Part shown: piece after piece, positions 9,968-17,860 of the stretch
Position numbering within the stretch: position 1 is the stretch's first letter
Layout: every line of letters starts with the position of its first letter
Assembly: GCA_947477055.1 (NCBI GenBank)
Contig: CANJSX010000003.1
Span: 1 to 45,086, forward strand
DNA: 45,086 bases
Reading direction: 5' to 3'
Origin: Sphingomonadaceae bacterium
GTDB lineage: Bacteria > Pseudomonadota > Alphaproteobacteria > Sphingomonadales > Sphingomonadaceae
Notes under the pieces: generated by a model
The model's database searches: none
Told to the model about the DNA's origin: nothing
What the model saw: only the letters and a program-made list of their open reading frames with translations
Translations under genes and position numbers: made by a program

Positions 9968-11922
9968 GGTTCGGCGATGTTGAATCCGGTTGAGACCGGA
10001 TCGAGCGCAGAAGCCCAGGCCTCCACCGCAGAGCGGTCTCCTTCGACCTTCAGTCCCGCGCTCTCGAGTTGAGCCAGTGGTAGTTTGAGGAACAACAACC
10101 CCAGAAACAGCCGGCGCGGACCGGTGAGCGTCGCGTCAGGCTTGGCCGCGGGCGCCATGCGAGCGATCATCGCGACGCTGTCGATCTCCACCCCGGCGGT
10201 CTCATTGCGGTCGGTGAGCACGAGGTTCAGGGTAAGGCGACGGTCCCGCAATTTGCGGGGATCGACCCGCGTCGCCGCCGAATCGAGCAGCACTTGCGTC
10301 GGGACCGCGCCGATCAGGTCAGTCCGCATGGTCGAAAGCCCAGGCTGGACGCCGTGGCGCAACTCCTGTGCAGCGACAAGGAACTGGTTGCGCCAGATCC
10401 CGCTCTCGGCCTGATAGCCCTGTTGCTCATAGCTGTCGGCGAGCAGCGCGCGGGCGGCGGCATTGCCTGGCTGCGCGAAGACCAGTGTGTCGAGCAGGTC
10501 GGAGGACCAGCGGTAATCACCTTCGGCCATCGCCTTCTTCGCCAGCCGCAGCACCTTGCCCGCCCCGCCCATCGCCGCGACCATCCGCGTCGCACGCTCG
10601 GTCGGCGGGTGCGGGTTGAGATGCGCGGGCACGGCATCGTACCAACCGAGGTAAAACTGATAGATCGCCTTGGAATTGTGGCTGTAGGTACCGTAATAGC
10701 CGTGATCGGACCACCGCGCAGCTAGTGTCGGTGGCTGCGTCAGCTGCTCTGCGATCTCCGCCATGGTCTCGCCCCGGTTCATCAGCCGCACCGTCTGATC
10801 ATGCAGGTAGCGGTAGTTGTCGCGCTGGCTGGCGAGGAAGCCGGACACCTCCCCGGTCCCGAAGCGCGGCCAGCAGTGGCTTGAAATCAGCGCATCGCTG
10901 CGCGCTCCGTAAAGCTGCAGCGCCTCGTCGAGATAGCCGGCCCAGGCATGGGCATCGCGCACCTTGGCGCCGCGCGGGGTGAGGATGTTGTGCAGGGTGC
11001 AGGTCGACATTTCGGCCGAGAGGAAGGCGCGGGCCGGGACGATGTAGACATTGAGCTCGGACGGCGCTTCGCTCCCCGAGACAATCTGGAATTCCAGCTG
11101 GACTCCGTCGACCGTGCGCGTCTCGCCGGTGCGGGAAATGGTGTCGGTCGGGGCGATCAGCGTGTTCTCGCCCAAGGCCGCGCCCATCCCGATGCCGCTG
11201 CCCATACTCCCCTGCGGTCCGGGTGCGATTCCGGCTCCGAACTGATAGCCCGCCCGCCGCCCCATCGCCGCGCCAGCCATGATGTTTTCTGAAGCAGCCT
11301 CATCCATGAACCGCGCCGGGGCGATGATCGCCACCCTGTGCGCAGTAACATCCGCCTCGTTCACCACCCCGCGCACTCCGCCGAAATGGTCTACGTGGCT
11401 ATGGCTGTAGATCACCGCGCTGACCGGCCGGACGCCCAACGTCTGGTTGACAAGTTCGAGCGCCGCTGCCGCGGTCTCGCGGGCGGTGAGAGGGTCGATC
11501 AGGATCCAGCCGCTCGCGCCGCGGATCACGGTCATGTTCGAGATGTCGAAGCCGCGCACTTGCCACACGCCTTCCGCGACCCGGAACAGGCCATGTCTGC
11601 GCAGCACCGCATCGTGCCGCCAGAGGGAGGGATTGACGGTGGCCGGCGCCGGCCCGCTGACGAAATCATAGGCGGCGAGGTCCCACACCGGTTTGCCCGC
11701 CGAATCCTTGATCACCGGGTCTGCCTTGGTGGCGATGAAGCCGCGCGCGGCGAATTCGGCGTCCTGCCCGTCATCCGCCGGTAGCGTCGCCTGCACCCCG
11801 CGCTGGGCTGCAAGCGTCGCCGACGAGGCAGGTTTTGGCGACATATCGGGCGCGGCGTTGCCAAGCAGGGCCGGAGCCAGCAAGGCCAGTGTCAGGGCAA
11901 ACGGCCGGGGCTTGTCAGTCAT
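9964..11922 (-). CDS. Secreted alkyl/aryl-sulfatase of the metallo-beta-lactamase fold (SdsA1-like)
   Basis: 652 residues. A signal peptide (FALTLALLAPALLGNAAP, about residues 8-25) predicts export. The metallo-beta-lactamase metal motif HxHxDH is at H174-H179 (SHSHVDHFGG), with further zinc-site segments SENIMAGAAMGRR, LHNILTPRGAKVRDA and SSHCWPRFG. The middle and C-terminal parts hold an alkylsulfatase dimerisation region (YYGTYSHNSKAIYQFYLGWYD, split across 430-455) and an SCP2-like C-terminal domain (RRLTLNLVLTDRNETAGVEI). Family members hydrolyse primary alkyl sulfates such as SDS to alcohol and sulfate. The ATG at 11922 is chosen because GGGAGAG precedes it and it yields a clean signal peptide; the frame is open to 12003. 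No sulfate or alcohol catabolic genes flank it. Confidence 0.88.
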   Translation of the reverse strand: MTDKPRPFALTLALLAPALLGNAAPDMSPKPASSATLAAQRGVQATLPADDGQDAEFAARGFIATKADPVIKDSAGKPVWDLAAYDFVSGPAPATVNPSLWRHDAVLRRHGLFRVAEGVWQVRGFDISNMTVIRGASGWILIDPLTARETAAAALELVNQTLGVRPVSAVIYSHSHVDHFGGVRGVVNEADVTAHRVAIIAPARFMDEAASENIMAGAAMGRRAGYQFGAGIAPGPQGSMGSGIGMGAALGENTLIAPTDTISRTGETRTVDGVQLEFQIVSGSEAPSELNVYIVPARAFLSAEMSTCTLHNILTPRGAKVRDAHAWAGYLDEALQLYGARSDALISSHCWPRFGTGEVSGFLASQRDNYRYLHDQTVRLMNRGETMAEIAEQLTQPPTLAARWSDHGYYGTYSHNSKAIYQFYLGWYDAVPAHLNPHPPTERATRMVAAMGGAGKVLRLAKKAMAEGDYRWSSDLLDTLVFAQPGNAAARALLADSYEQQGYQAESGIWRNQFLVAAQELRHGVQPGLSTMRTDLIGAVPTQVLLDSAATRVDPRKLRDRRLTLNLVLTDRNETAGVEIDSVAMIARMAPAAKPDATLTGPRRLFLGLLFLKLPLAQLESAGLKVEGDRSAVEAWASALDPVSTGFNIAEP

Positions 11923-12080
11923 CGCAACTCTCCCTGCGTGCTGTTCTGCGTCCGTCGCGCCAGCGAGGCAAGCGCCCAGCGAATTATCGCTCATTCCGAT
12001 CATAGTGACCGCTTTAATGAACTTTATCGATGCTTGATCGTTGTCTATTTCTCCCTCATCAAATCCAGAGGAACCCGATC

Positions 12081-12626
12081 ATGCTGAACCGTACCATCCC
12101 CGACGTGACCCTGAAGACCCGCGTGCGCGACGAGAGTGTTGGCGGGCCGAACCCCTTCCGCTGGCAAGATTTCAAGGTCCGTGAGCACTTTGCCGGCAAG
12201 AAGATCGCGGTGTTTTCGCTGCCCGGCGCCTTCACCCCGACCTGCAGCAACGAGCAGTGCCCGAATTACGAGCGGCTCTATGACGTGTTCAAGGCCGCCG
12301 GGGTCGACGAAGTTTACTGCATCTCGGTCAACGATGCCTTCGTGATGTTCCAGTGGGGCAAGAGCCTCGGCCTCAGCAACGTCAAGCTGCTGCCCGATGG
12401 CTCGGGGCACTTTACGCGCCGCATGGGCATGCTGATCGACAAGGACCACGTCGGCTTCGGCATGCGCTCGTGGCGTTATGCGATGATCGTCGACGACAAT
12501 GCGATCACTCACTGGTTCGAGGAGCCGGGCATCAACGATAGTGGCGCCGATGCCGATCCCTATGGCGAGACTGCGCCCGAAAAGCTGCTTGCCGCGTTGA
12601 CCGGGGAGCTGGTCGAACCGGCCTGA
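12081..12626 (+). CDS. Prx5-type peroxiredoxin
   Basis: 181 residues. It reduces hydrogen peroxide and organic peroxides using a thiol. The peroxidatic cysteine is C55 in PGAFTPTCSNEQCP; C60 in the same segment is a possible resolving or structural cysteine. The usual Prx5 blocks are present: GKKIAVFSLPGAFTP, CISVNDAFVMFQWGKSLG and RMGMLIDKDHVGFGMRSWRYA. The ATG at 12081 has AGAGGA at 12067-12072 upstream. It is divergent from the alkylsulfatase across a 158-base gap. I looked for an OxyR site there and found no convincing one. Confidence 0.92.
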   Translation: MLNRTIPDVTLKTRVRDESVGGPNPFRWQDFKVREHFAGKKIAVFSLPGAFTPTCSNEQCPNYERLYDVFKAAGVDEVYCISVNDAFVMFQWGKSLGLSNVKLLPDGSGHFTRRMGMLIDKDHVGFGMRSWRYAMIVDDNAITHWFEEPGINDSGADADPYGETAPEKLLAALTGELVEPA

Positions 12627-12710
12627 TCCCTCTCAGGCCGACTGCATGCGGGTGGCGGCGGCGCCCTCCCCCTTTCGCCCCGCCGCCCGCATGCTACACC
12701 GTTTCTTGTA

Positions 12711-13232
12711 ATGCCGTACGAGCCCTTCATCGTCACCGCCGAGCTCCCGCCAGACGTGCTGGCCTGGGCGGATGGCCTCCGTCGCAGTCACTACCCGCCC
12801 GAGCGAAATCACCTCGCCGCGCATGTCACGCTGTTCCATTCGCTGGCGCCGCCATTGCTCGATGAATTGCGCCGCGTCCTGTCGCGCCAGGCCGGGGAAT
12901 ATGCTCCGCCAAGGGCGCGGATTTCCGGCCTGATGTCGCTCGGTGGCGGCACCGCGATCACCATCGAGAGTCCGGCGATGAGTGCGATCCGCGAGGAGAT
13001 CGCCGAGCACTTCCACGGCGCGCTGACCGCGCAGGATGTCCACCCGCCGCGCCTCCATATCACCGTGCAGAACAAGGTGACGCCGGCGGCGGCCAAGGCA
13101 TTGCAGGCCGAGCTCGGCCCGGTGCTCCCGCTGCGCGACTTCGCCTTCCCCGCGCTGGGCCTCCACCTCTATCGCGGACCGCATTGGGAAAGTGCCGGGC
13201 GCTGGCCGTTTCGGGGCAAACAGGGTGGTTGA
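12711..13232 (+). CDS. 2H-family phosphoesterase (2'-5' RNA ligase-like)
   Basis: 173 residues. It has the two HxTx motifs of the 2H phosphoesterase superfamily: H38-V-T40 (HLAAHVTLFHSL) and H116-I-T118 (PRLHITVQNK). They are separated by a duplicated alpha/beta half as expected. Such enzymes act on 2',3'-cyclic or 2'-5' RNA linkages; the physiological substrate in bacteria is mostly unknown. No clear Shine-Dalgarno precedes the ATG, which comes 2 bases after a very short upstream open frame (12691-12711). The stop codon overlaps the -35 box of the tRNA-Met promoter. Confidence 0.85.
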   Translation: MPYEPFIVTAELPPDVLAWADGLRRSHYPPERNHLAAHVTLFHSLAPPLLDELRRVLSRQAGEYAPPRARISGLMSLGGGTAITIESPAMSAIREEIAEHFHGALTAQDVHPPRLHITVQNKVTPAAAKALQAELGPVLPLRDFAFPALGLHLYRGPHWESAGRWPFRGKQGG

Positions 13233-13257
13233 CCCCGTGCCCCGCGCACCCTATGTG
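13229..13257 (+). promoter_or_regulatory. Candidate promoter of tRNA-Met
   Basis: -35 TTGACC (13229-13234), exactly 17 bases, -10 TATGTG (13252-13257), then a G+C-rich discriminator (CGCCGCC) as is common for stable RNA promoters. The predicted start is about 36 bases ahead of the tRNA. Confidence 0.5.
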
Positions 13258-13299
13258 CGCCGCCTGTCCGGGGCCAAGGGTCCGGGCCATCCCCCCTGG

Positions 13300-13376
13300 G
13301 GCGGAGTAGCTCAGCTGGTTAGAGCAGCGGAATCATAATCCGCGTGTCGGGGGTTCGAGTCCCTCCTCCGCTACCA
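13300..13376 (+). tRNA. tRNA-Met (CAU anticodon), elongator type
   Basis: 77 bases with an encoded CCA. The acceptor stem GGCGGAG pairs with CTCCGCT (one G-U at the end), the discriminator is A, the D-arm has AGCTCAGCTGGTTAGAGC, the anticodon stem GCGGA/TCCGC encloses ATCATAA with CAT at 13334-13336, and the T-arm holds GGTTCGAGTCC. The closed first base pair and lack of the three G-C pairs of initiators point to the elongator; a CAU isoacceptor modified to read AUA (Ile) is less likely given the close match to alphaproteobacterial tRNA-Met. Confidence 0.95.
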
Positions 13377-13398
13377 CTTTTAACGCATCGCAGATCGG

Positions 13399-14493
13399 CT
13401 ACCCGCACTGGCCCCGGTGCAGCAGCTTGTGGTCGGCCAGCACCAGCGCCATCATCGCCTCGACCACCGGCACGCCGCGAATCCCGACGCAGGGATCATG
13501 CCGCCCCTTGGTGCGGATTTCCGAGGCTCCGCCTGCGCGGGTGATGGTTTCCACCGGGGTCAGGATCGAGCTGGTCGGCTTGAACGCCACCCGCACCAGC
13601 ACCGGCTGCCCGGTGGCGATGCCCCCGGCGATGCCGCCGGCGTGGTTGGCGAGGAATTCCGGGCCTTCTGCACCCAGAACCGATGACGGCCGCATCGGAT
13701 CGGCATTGCCTTCGCCGGTCAGCCGCGCGGCGGCGAACCCGTCGCCGATCTCCACGCCCTTGACCGCGTTGATCCCCATCATCGCCGCCGCCAGATCGGC
13801 ATCGAGCTTGCCATAAAGCGGCGCGCCCCAGCCGGCGGGAACGCCCGTGGCAATGCATTCGACCACCGCGCCGACCGAGGACCCGGCCAGCCGCGCTTCG
13901 TCGACGATCTTCTCCCAGCGGGCTGCCGCAGCGGCATCGGGGCAGAAGAAGGGATTGTTGCGGATTTCGGCCGGATCGAAGGCTGCCCGGTCAATCGCGT
14001 CGCCGCCGATCTCGGAAACATATCCGAGGATCGACACCTCCGGAATAACCAGCCGCGCCACCGCGCCCGCCGCGACCCGCGCCGCCGTCTCGCGCGCAGA
14101 GCTGCGCCCGCCGCCGCGAAAATCGCGCAGGCCGTATTTGGCGTCATAGGCATAGTCGGCATGGCCGGGGCGATAGGCCTTGGCGACTTCGGAATAGTCC
14201 TTGGAGCGCTGATCGACATTCTCGATCATCAGACTGATCGGCGTGCCGGTCGTCTGGGTAACCCCGTCCTCTCCCGCGAACACGCCCGAGAGGATGCGGA
14301 CCTGGTCCGGTTCCTGCCGCTGGGTGGTGAACTTCGATTGGCCGGGCCGCCGCGCGTCGAGGAAGGGCTGGATCCAGCCTTCGTCGATCGCCAGCCCCGG
14401 CGGGCAGCCATCGACCACGGCGCCCAGCGCCGGCCCGTGGCTCTCGCCCCAGGTGGTGAACCGCAGCAGGCGGCCGAAGCTGTTTATGCTCAT
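13399..14493 (-). CDS. aroC: Chorismate synthase
   Basis: 364 residues. It converts 5-enolpyruvylshikimate 3-phosphate to chorismate using reduced FMN, the last step of the common aromatic pathway. Signatures: the N-terminal [20 protein letters not shown], then [20 protein letters not shown], the [15 protein letters not shown] region, [20 protein letters not shown], and [21 protein letters not shown] near the end. The ATG at 14493 gives the family's standard [19 protein letters not shown] start, with AAGG upstream; the frame is open to 14577. Divergent from a monooxygenase-like gene 43 bases away, and ending 22 bases from tRNA-Met. Confidence 0.97.
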   Translation of the reverse strand: MSINSFGRLLRFTTWGESHGPALGAVVDGCPPGLAIDEGWIQPFLDARRPGQSKFTTQRQEPDQVRILSGVFAGEDGVTQTTGTPISLMIENVDQRSKDYSEVAKAYRPGHADYAYDAKYGLRDFRGGGRSSARETAARVAAGAVARLVIPEVSILGYVSEIGGDAIDRAAFDPAEIRNNPFFCPDAAAAARWEKIVDEARLAGSSVGAVVECIATGVPAGWGAPLYGKLDADLAAAMMGINAVKGVEIGDGFAAARLTGEGNADPMRPSSVLGAEGPEFLANHAGGIAGGIATGQPVLVRVAFKPTSSILTPVETITRAGGASEIRTKGRHDPCVGIRGVPVVEAMMALVLADHKLLHRGQCG

Positions 14494-14536
14494 GGCCTTG
14501 CGCTTTGTCGCCAAAGGCGGAAAAAGTCCACTCACC

Positions 14537-14839
14537 ATGTTCCTCGTCGTCTTCCGCAACCGCAAACGCGCCGACATAAACGCCGCCGCCTATTCCGCCG
14601 ACGCCACGCGAATGGAAGCGCTGGCCCGCGCCCAGCCGGGCTTCCTCTCGTTCAAGAGCTATGCGGCGGAGGATGGCGAGGTGGTGGCGATTTCGGAATG
14701 GGGGGATGAGGCTTCGGCGCGGGAGTGGGGGCGTCATGCCGAACACGCCGAGGTGCAGGGGCGCGGGCGGGAGGAGTATTACGAGAGCTATACGTTGTTT
14801 ACGTGTGATGCGCCGCGGGTGCGGCGGTTTGGTGGATGA
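14537..14839 (+). CDS. Antibiotic biosynthesis monooxygenase (ABM)-domain protein
   Basis: 100 residues with the ferredoxin-like ABM fold pattern: [11 protein letters not shown] (strand 1), a helix [19 protein letters not shown], then [25 protein letters not shown] and a final strand [15 protein letters not shown]. Members range from quinol monooxygenases to heme-degrading or purely binding proteins, so no reaction can be assigned. The ATG at 14537 matches the family length. Divergent from aroC, sharing a 43-base promoter region. Confidence 0.8.
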   Translation: MFLVVFRNRKRADINAAAYSADATRMEALARAQPGFLSFKSYAAEDGEVVAISEWGDEASAREWGRHAEHAEVQGRGREEYYESYTLFTCDAPRVRRFGG

Positions 14840-14901
14840 TCAGCGACCATCGCCACGGTTGCAGCTTCGGTCGGAATCCGCATTCTTCGACACCACAAAT
14901 C

Positions 14902-14933
14902 CCGTCGCCCCGTGCTTGACACGAGGCCCCGCT
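14902..14933 (+). repeat. Left copy of the palindromic repeat
   Basis: Starts CCGTCGCCCCGTG and ends GGCCCCGCT. The core folds as CCCCGTG / CACGAGG around CTTGA; one base breaks the stem compared with the right copy. 34 bases separate it from the nuclease ATG. Confidence 0.8.
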
Positions 14934-14967
14934 TTTCTTCTGCGCCGCGCTGACCAATAATACAGCT

Positions 14968-15279
14968 ATGGAAAAGGGCGGCTGGGTCTACATCATGGCG
15001 GACCGCTACCGTGGCGGCATGTATGTCGGCGTGACCTCCGACCTGGTTCGCAGAGCACACCAGCACCGCGAGGGCACCGGTTCACGGCATGTTGCCGAAT
15101 ATGGCATAACGCGACTGGTCTATGCCGAGAGGCACGAGGAAATCGGTTGGGCCATCGCCCGCGAGAAGCTGGTCAAGAAATGGCGGCGTGAGTGGAAATT
15201 CGCATTGATCGAAGCGGACAATCCCGATTGGCGTGATCTCTGGGATGAATGGTTCCCTGCCGATGGGGCGCAAAGGTAG
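14968..15279 (+). CDS. Small GIY-YIG (URI-domain) endonuclease family protein
   Basis: 103 residues, one domain. The GIY-YIG pattern is WVYIMADRYRGGMYVGVT (Y8 and the YVG near residue 20), followed by the catalytic arginine region SDLVRRAHQHREG and the acidic residue region AIAREKLVKKWRREWK. The terminal DNPDWRDLWDEW is typical of the COG2827 group, often present in several copies in sphingomonads. All expected catalytic positions appear intact. These proteins have no well-established role; they may nick DNA. The ATG at 14968 is the only sensible start. It lies wholly between two inverted copies of a palindrome, and its TAG is the first part of the right copy. Confidence 0.85.
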   Translation: MEKGGWVYIMADRYRGGMYVGVTSDLVRRAHQHREGTGSRHVAEYGITRLVYAERHEEIGWAIAREKLVKKWRREWKFALIEADNPDWRDLWDEWFPADGAQR

Positions 15280-15309
15280 CGGGGCCCCGTGTCAAGCACG
15301 GGGCGACGG
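15278..15309 (-). repeat. Right copy of the palindromic repeat (inverted)
   Basis: Reverse complement of the left copy at 31 of 32 positions. Its core CCCCGTG-CTTGA-CACGGGG is a perfect 7-bp hairpin with a 5-base loop, and it may also act as transcription terminator or mRNA end for the nuclease gene. Confidence 0.8.
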
Positions 15310-15394
15310 CAGCTTTTCAGGTGCCGAGTGTTTTCGCGCGCCTTGCCCCCGGCCACGCTCGCGATATTGAGCCTCAACAGCCAAGGAGCCCAAT

Positions 15395-15742
15395 GTGACG
15401 ATCACCCTCTACGGCATCCCCAACTGCGACACCGTCAAGAAAGCCCGCGTCTGGCTCGACGGGCACGGGCTCCCATACACCTTCCATGACTACAAAAAGT
15501 CCGGCGCCGATGCAGACAAGATCGCCGACTGGATCGCCGCACTCGGCCTTGACAAGGTGCTCAACCGGGCCGGGACGACCTTCCGCAAGCTGCCCGAGGA
15601 GGTGACGCGCGATCTTGACACTGCGCGGGCAATCGCGCTGATGGTTGCCAATCCCTCTTGCATAAGGCGGCCGATTGTCGAACACCCTGCCGGGTTGCTG
15701 GTGGGGTTCAAGCCGGCGGAATGGGAAACTGCGCTGGTTTAG
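15395..15742 (+). CDS. ArsC-family reductase-like protein (YffB/Spx type)
   Basis: 115 residues with the thioredoxin-like ArsC fold: TITLYGIPNCDTVKKARVWL carries a single cysteine (C11) in the NCDTVKKA context typical of YffB rather than true arsenate reductases. RAGTTFRKLPEEV and the ending SCIRRPIVEHPAG...VGF fit the family, including the RP motif. YffB proteins are thought to be glutathione-dependent reductases; no ars genes are nearby. The GTG at 15395 is the start because AAGGAG lies 6 bases upstream (15383-15388); the ATG one base earlier reads straight into a stop (ATGTGA). Confidence 0.88.
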   Translation: MTITLYGIPNCDTVKKARVWLDGHGLPYTFHDYKKSGADADKIADWIAALGLDKVLNRAGTTFRKLPEEVTRDLDTARAIALMVANPSCIRRPIVEHPAGLLVGFKPAEWETALV

Positions 15743-15763
15743 CGCCCGGGGTCGGACAGGCGA

Positions 15764-16354
15764 ATGGCACTAGATTCGGAATTGATGCGGATCCTCGAAT
15801 GGGTCGCGGCGGGGCTCGGGATCGTCAACATCATGCTGCTGGTGTGGCGCAGCGTGTGGAACTACGCCTTCGGGATCGCCTCGGTGGCGATCTACATCTT
15901 CGTGTTCTTCGAGAGCCGGCTCTATGCCGAATCCGGACTGCAGGTGTTCTTCGTGCTCGCGCAGATCTGGGGCTGGTACCTGTGGCACAAGGTCGGCGAC
16001 GACGATAGCCGGGTGCCGGTGCGCTGGCTTGACTGGCCCAGCCGTGTGGTCTGGACGGTGGCGACGGCCGCGCTCAGCCTCAATCTCGGCTGGGCGCTCT
16101 ACCGCTTCACCAATGCCGCCATGCCCTATGCCGACAGCGCGATTGCCGGGGCCAGCGTGGCGGCGCAGATCCTGCTCGGCTTCCGTCGGATCGAAAACTG
16201 GATCGTCTGGATCCTGATCGATGTCGCGGCCGTCGGCCTCTACATCAATCGCGGGCTTTACCCGACCGCCGGGCTTTACGGCGGGATGCTGGTGATGAGC
16301 CTGTTCGGCTTGCGCAAATGGATCATGGCGGAGCGGCAGGTCCGCACTGCATGA
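15764..16354 (+). CDS. pnuC: Nicotinamide riboside transporter PnuC
   Basis: 196 residues with seven or so hydrophobic segments. Signatures of PnuC: WVAAGLGIVNIMLLVWRSVWNY, FGIASVAIYIFVFFESRLYAE, LQVFFVLAQIWGWYLW, and NWIVWILIDVAAVGLYINRGLY, with the conserved tryptophans and asparagine. It imports nicotinamide riboside by facilitated diffusion driven by phosphorylation inside the cell. The ATG at 15764 has GGACAGG upstream; a second ATG lies seven codons in. Its stop overlaps the next gene's start (ATGA), and that gene is an NR-kinase-like protein, so the pair forms an NAD precursor uptake unit. Confidence 0.92.
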   Translation: MALDSELMRILEWVAAGLGIVNIMLLVWRSVWNYAFGIASVAIYIFVFFESRLYAESGLQVFFVLAQIWGWYLWHKVGDDDSRVPVRWLDWPSRVVWTVATAALSLNLGWALYRFTNAAMPYADSAIAGASVAAQILLGFRRIENWIVWILIDVAAVGLYINRGLYPTAGLYGGMLVMSLFGLRKWIMAERQVRTA

Positions 16355-16857
16355 TTCGCCTGTGCTTTCACGGGGCGGAAAGCACCGGAAAATCCGCACT
16401 CGCCGCAAAGCTGGCGGAAGAAATGGGCCTTCCCTGGGTGCCCGAGTTCGGACGGAACTATGCCGAGACGCACGGCACGGCCTTCACTATGGACGACCTG
16501 CAGGCCATCGCTGAAGGGCAGGATGCCGCGATGCGCGCCGCCGCTGCTAGTCGCCCGCCGCTGCTGATCCTCGATACCGACCCGCTGATGACCGCCGCCT
16601 GGGCGGAGATGCTGTTCGGCGAAATTCCCGAGGTGCTGCTGGGCTATGTGAAGGCCGAGCTCTATCTGCTGTCTTCGCCCGAGGTGCCCTGGATCGACGA
16701 TGGCACGCGGTTCTTCGGCACGGCTTCGGCCCGGGCCCGCTTTGCCGCGCAGGCCGAGCTGATGCTGCAACGCGCCGGGGTGCCCTATCAGCTGATCGCA
16801 GGCGGTTGGGCGGAGCGTGAGGCGCAGGTCCGCGCGGTGATTCAGCGGCTGGCCTGA
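16351..16857 (+). CDS. NadR-type ribosylnicotinamide kinase (AAA ATPase)
   Basis: 168 residues. A P-loop at the very start (CFHGAESTGKSALAAKLAEE, with G8-S15 as Walker A) and EFGRNYAE, LLILDTDPLMTAAWAEMLFG, LYLLSSPEVPWIDDGTRFF match the C-terminal ribosylnicotinamide kinase domain of NadR. There is no N-terminal regulator or adenylyltransferase domain, so this is the kinase part only; another enzyme must make NAD from NMN. It overlaps pnuC by four bases, which strongly suggests that it traps imported nicotinamide riboside as NMN. Confidence 0.88.
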   Translation: MIRLCFHGAESTGKSALAAKLAEEMGLPWVPEFGRNYAETHGTAFTMDDLQAIAEGQDAAMRAAAASRPPLLILDTDPLMTAAWAEMLFGEIPEVLLGYVKAELYLLSSPEVPWIDDGTRFFGTASARARFAAQAELMLQRAGVPYQLIAGGWAEREAQVRAVIQRLA

Positions 16858-16858
16858 T

Positions 16859-17239
16859 TCAACGAATGGCCTGAGTCGCCGGGCAGCGCGGGCCATCGAG
16901 AAAGGGATCGCGGACCATGGCCATGGCGATCGTTGCCAGCAGATCCTGATTGGCCGGTCCCTTGACCAGTTTGCGATGGATGATCTGGAAGCGCTGGCAG
17001 GTGCCGGGGTTGGCCTGGCCGGTGCCATAGCGATTGGCGATGGTAGTGATATAGCGCTGGGAATCCTGTCGCCCGGCCGGCTGGCTGCCGCCGAAATGCA
17101 GTTTGAGCCGGTCCTGCGCGGCGGCGAACATCGGGTTGTAGGAGGCCACCATCCGGTCATGCTCATCGCGGAAGTCGATCCCGATCGAGCGGCAGCGCAG
17201 GCTGGTGACCATCAGCAGCGTTTCCAGCTCGTTGATCCG
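16859..17239 (-). pseudogene. 5'-truncated gene for a Cys-containing protein of unknown function
   Basis: About 127 codons of a continuous frame ending at 16859. An ATG at 17212 is possible (MVTSLRCRSIGIDF...), but the frame goes on upstream as RINELETLL, which reads like the interior of a helix, not a leader. Recognisable blocks are SYNPMFAAAQDRLKLHFGG and ITTIANRYGTGQANPGTCQRF, with two cysteines likely paired, suggesting a secreted protein. No signal peptide remains. At about 17240 the sequence switches to an oxidoreductase on the other strand, so the 5' end is lost. I do not know the family. Confidence 0.6.
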
Positions 17240-17857
17240 GGCCGCGCCGATGGCTTTGGTGGCGATGCGCTGGAAGACCGGGCGCGCTATCCGCTGGCGA
17301 TCGCGTCGGAAATCCGGGCGCGCTGCGGGCCGGACTTCGTGATCTCGATCCGCTTCTCGCAGTTCAAGGAGGTGGATTACGGCGCGCGCGTCTTCGCTAC
17401 GCCCGACGAGCTGGGGCGCTTCGTGGCGCTGGCCGAAGCGGCCGGAATCAGCATGCTCAATGTCTCGTCGCGGCGCTTCACCAAACCGGAATGGCCGGAT
17501 CAGGAGCCGACGCTCAACATCGCCGGCTGGGCCAAGCGACTCGGCCGCTTGCCGGTGATGACCATCGGCAGCGTCGGCCTTTCCAGCGACATCTTCGCCG
17601 ACCTGTTCGACAAGCAGGACCTCAGCCTGCAGATCGCCGCCGATCTCGCGGAACTCGCGCGGCGCCGGCCAGCGGGGGAGTTCGACATCGCCGGGATCGG
17701 GCGAATGCTGATCGCCAATCCGGATCTGGTCTCAAAGGTTGCCGCCGGTGAGGTGGATCGGCTTGAGCTGTTCAGGAAGGCGGTGCACCTCAAGCACCTG
17801 ATGGGCTCGATGGAGCCCGGGCTGGTCGAGGAAAGCCGCAAGGTCGAAGGGGTCTGA
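17240..17857 (+). pseudogene. C-terminal half of an old-yellow-enzyme NADH:flavin oxidoreductase (5' end deleted)
   Basis: About 205 codons encode the second half of an OYE-type TIM barrel: DGFGGDALEDRARYPLAI (cf. the usual GGS-ENR-RF block), DFVISIRFSQFKEVDYGAR, NIAGWAKRLGRLPVMTIGSVG, the FMN-phosphate segment FDIAGIGRMLIANPDLVSKV, and a HLKHLMGSMEPGLVEESR tail. Normal family members have about 370-400 residues. There is no start codon with a ribosome site; the open frame upstream merely crosses the other pseudogene antisense. The N-terminal half with the first FMN contacts and the substrate histidines is absent, so it cannot be active. Confidence 0.8.
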
Positions 17858-17860
17858 GCG

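Larger units (their letters stand above)
14902..15309 (+). mobile_element. GIY-YIG gene bracketed by inverted palindromic repeats (candidate REP-like mobile unit)
   Basis: Two 32-base copies of one palindromic sequence lie in opposite orientation at 14902-14933 and 15278-15309, with 31 of 32 bases matching, and enclose a single complete nuclease gene. The right copy begins at the nuclease stop codon. A looser match (TGCGCC shifted by two or three bases) extends each repeat inward. The arrangement resembles an insertion element with terminal inverted repeats but has no transposase; the nuclease would have to supply mobility. I did not find a target-site duplication. Confidence 0.5.

Noticed and set aside
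11995-12080. OxyR-type box (ATAG/CTAT halves) ahead of the peroxiredoxin gene
   Set aside because: Single half-sites occur, but not with the spacing needed for an OxyR tetramer site.
13300-13399. Integration site at tRNA-Met
   Set aside because: No integrase and no repeat of the tRNA 3' end was found in the window.
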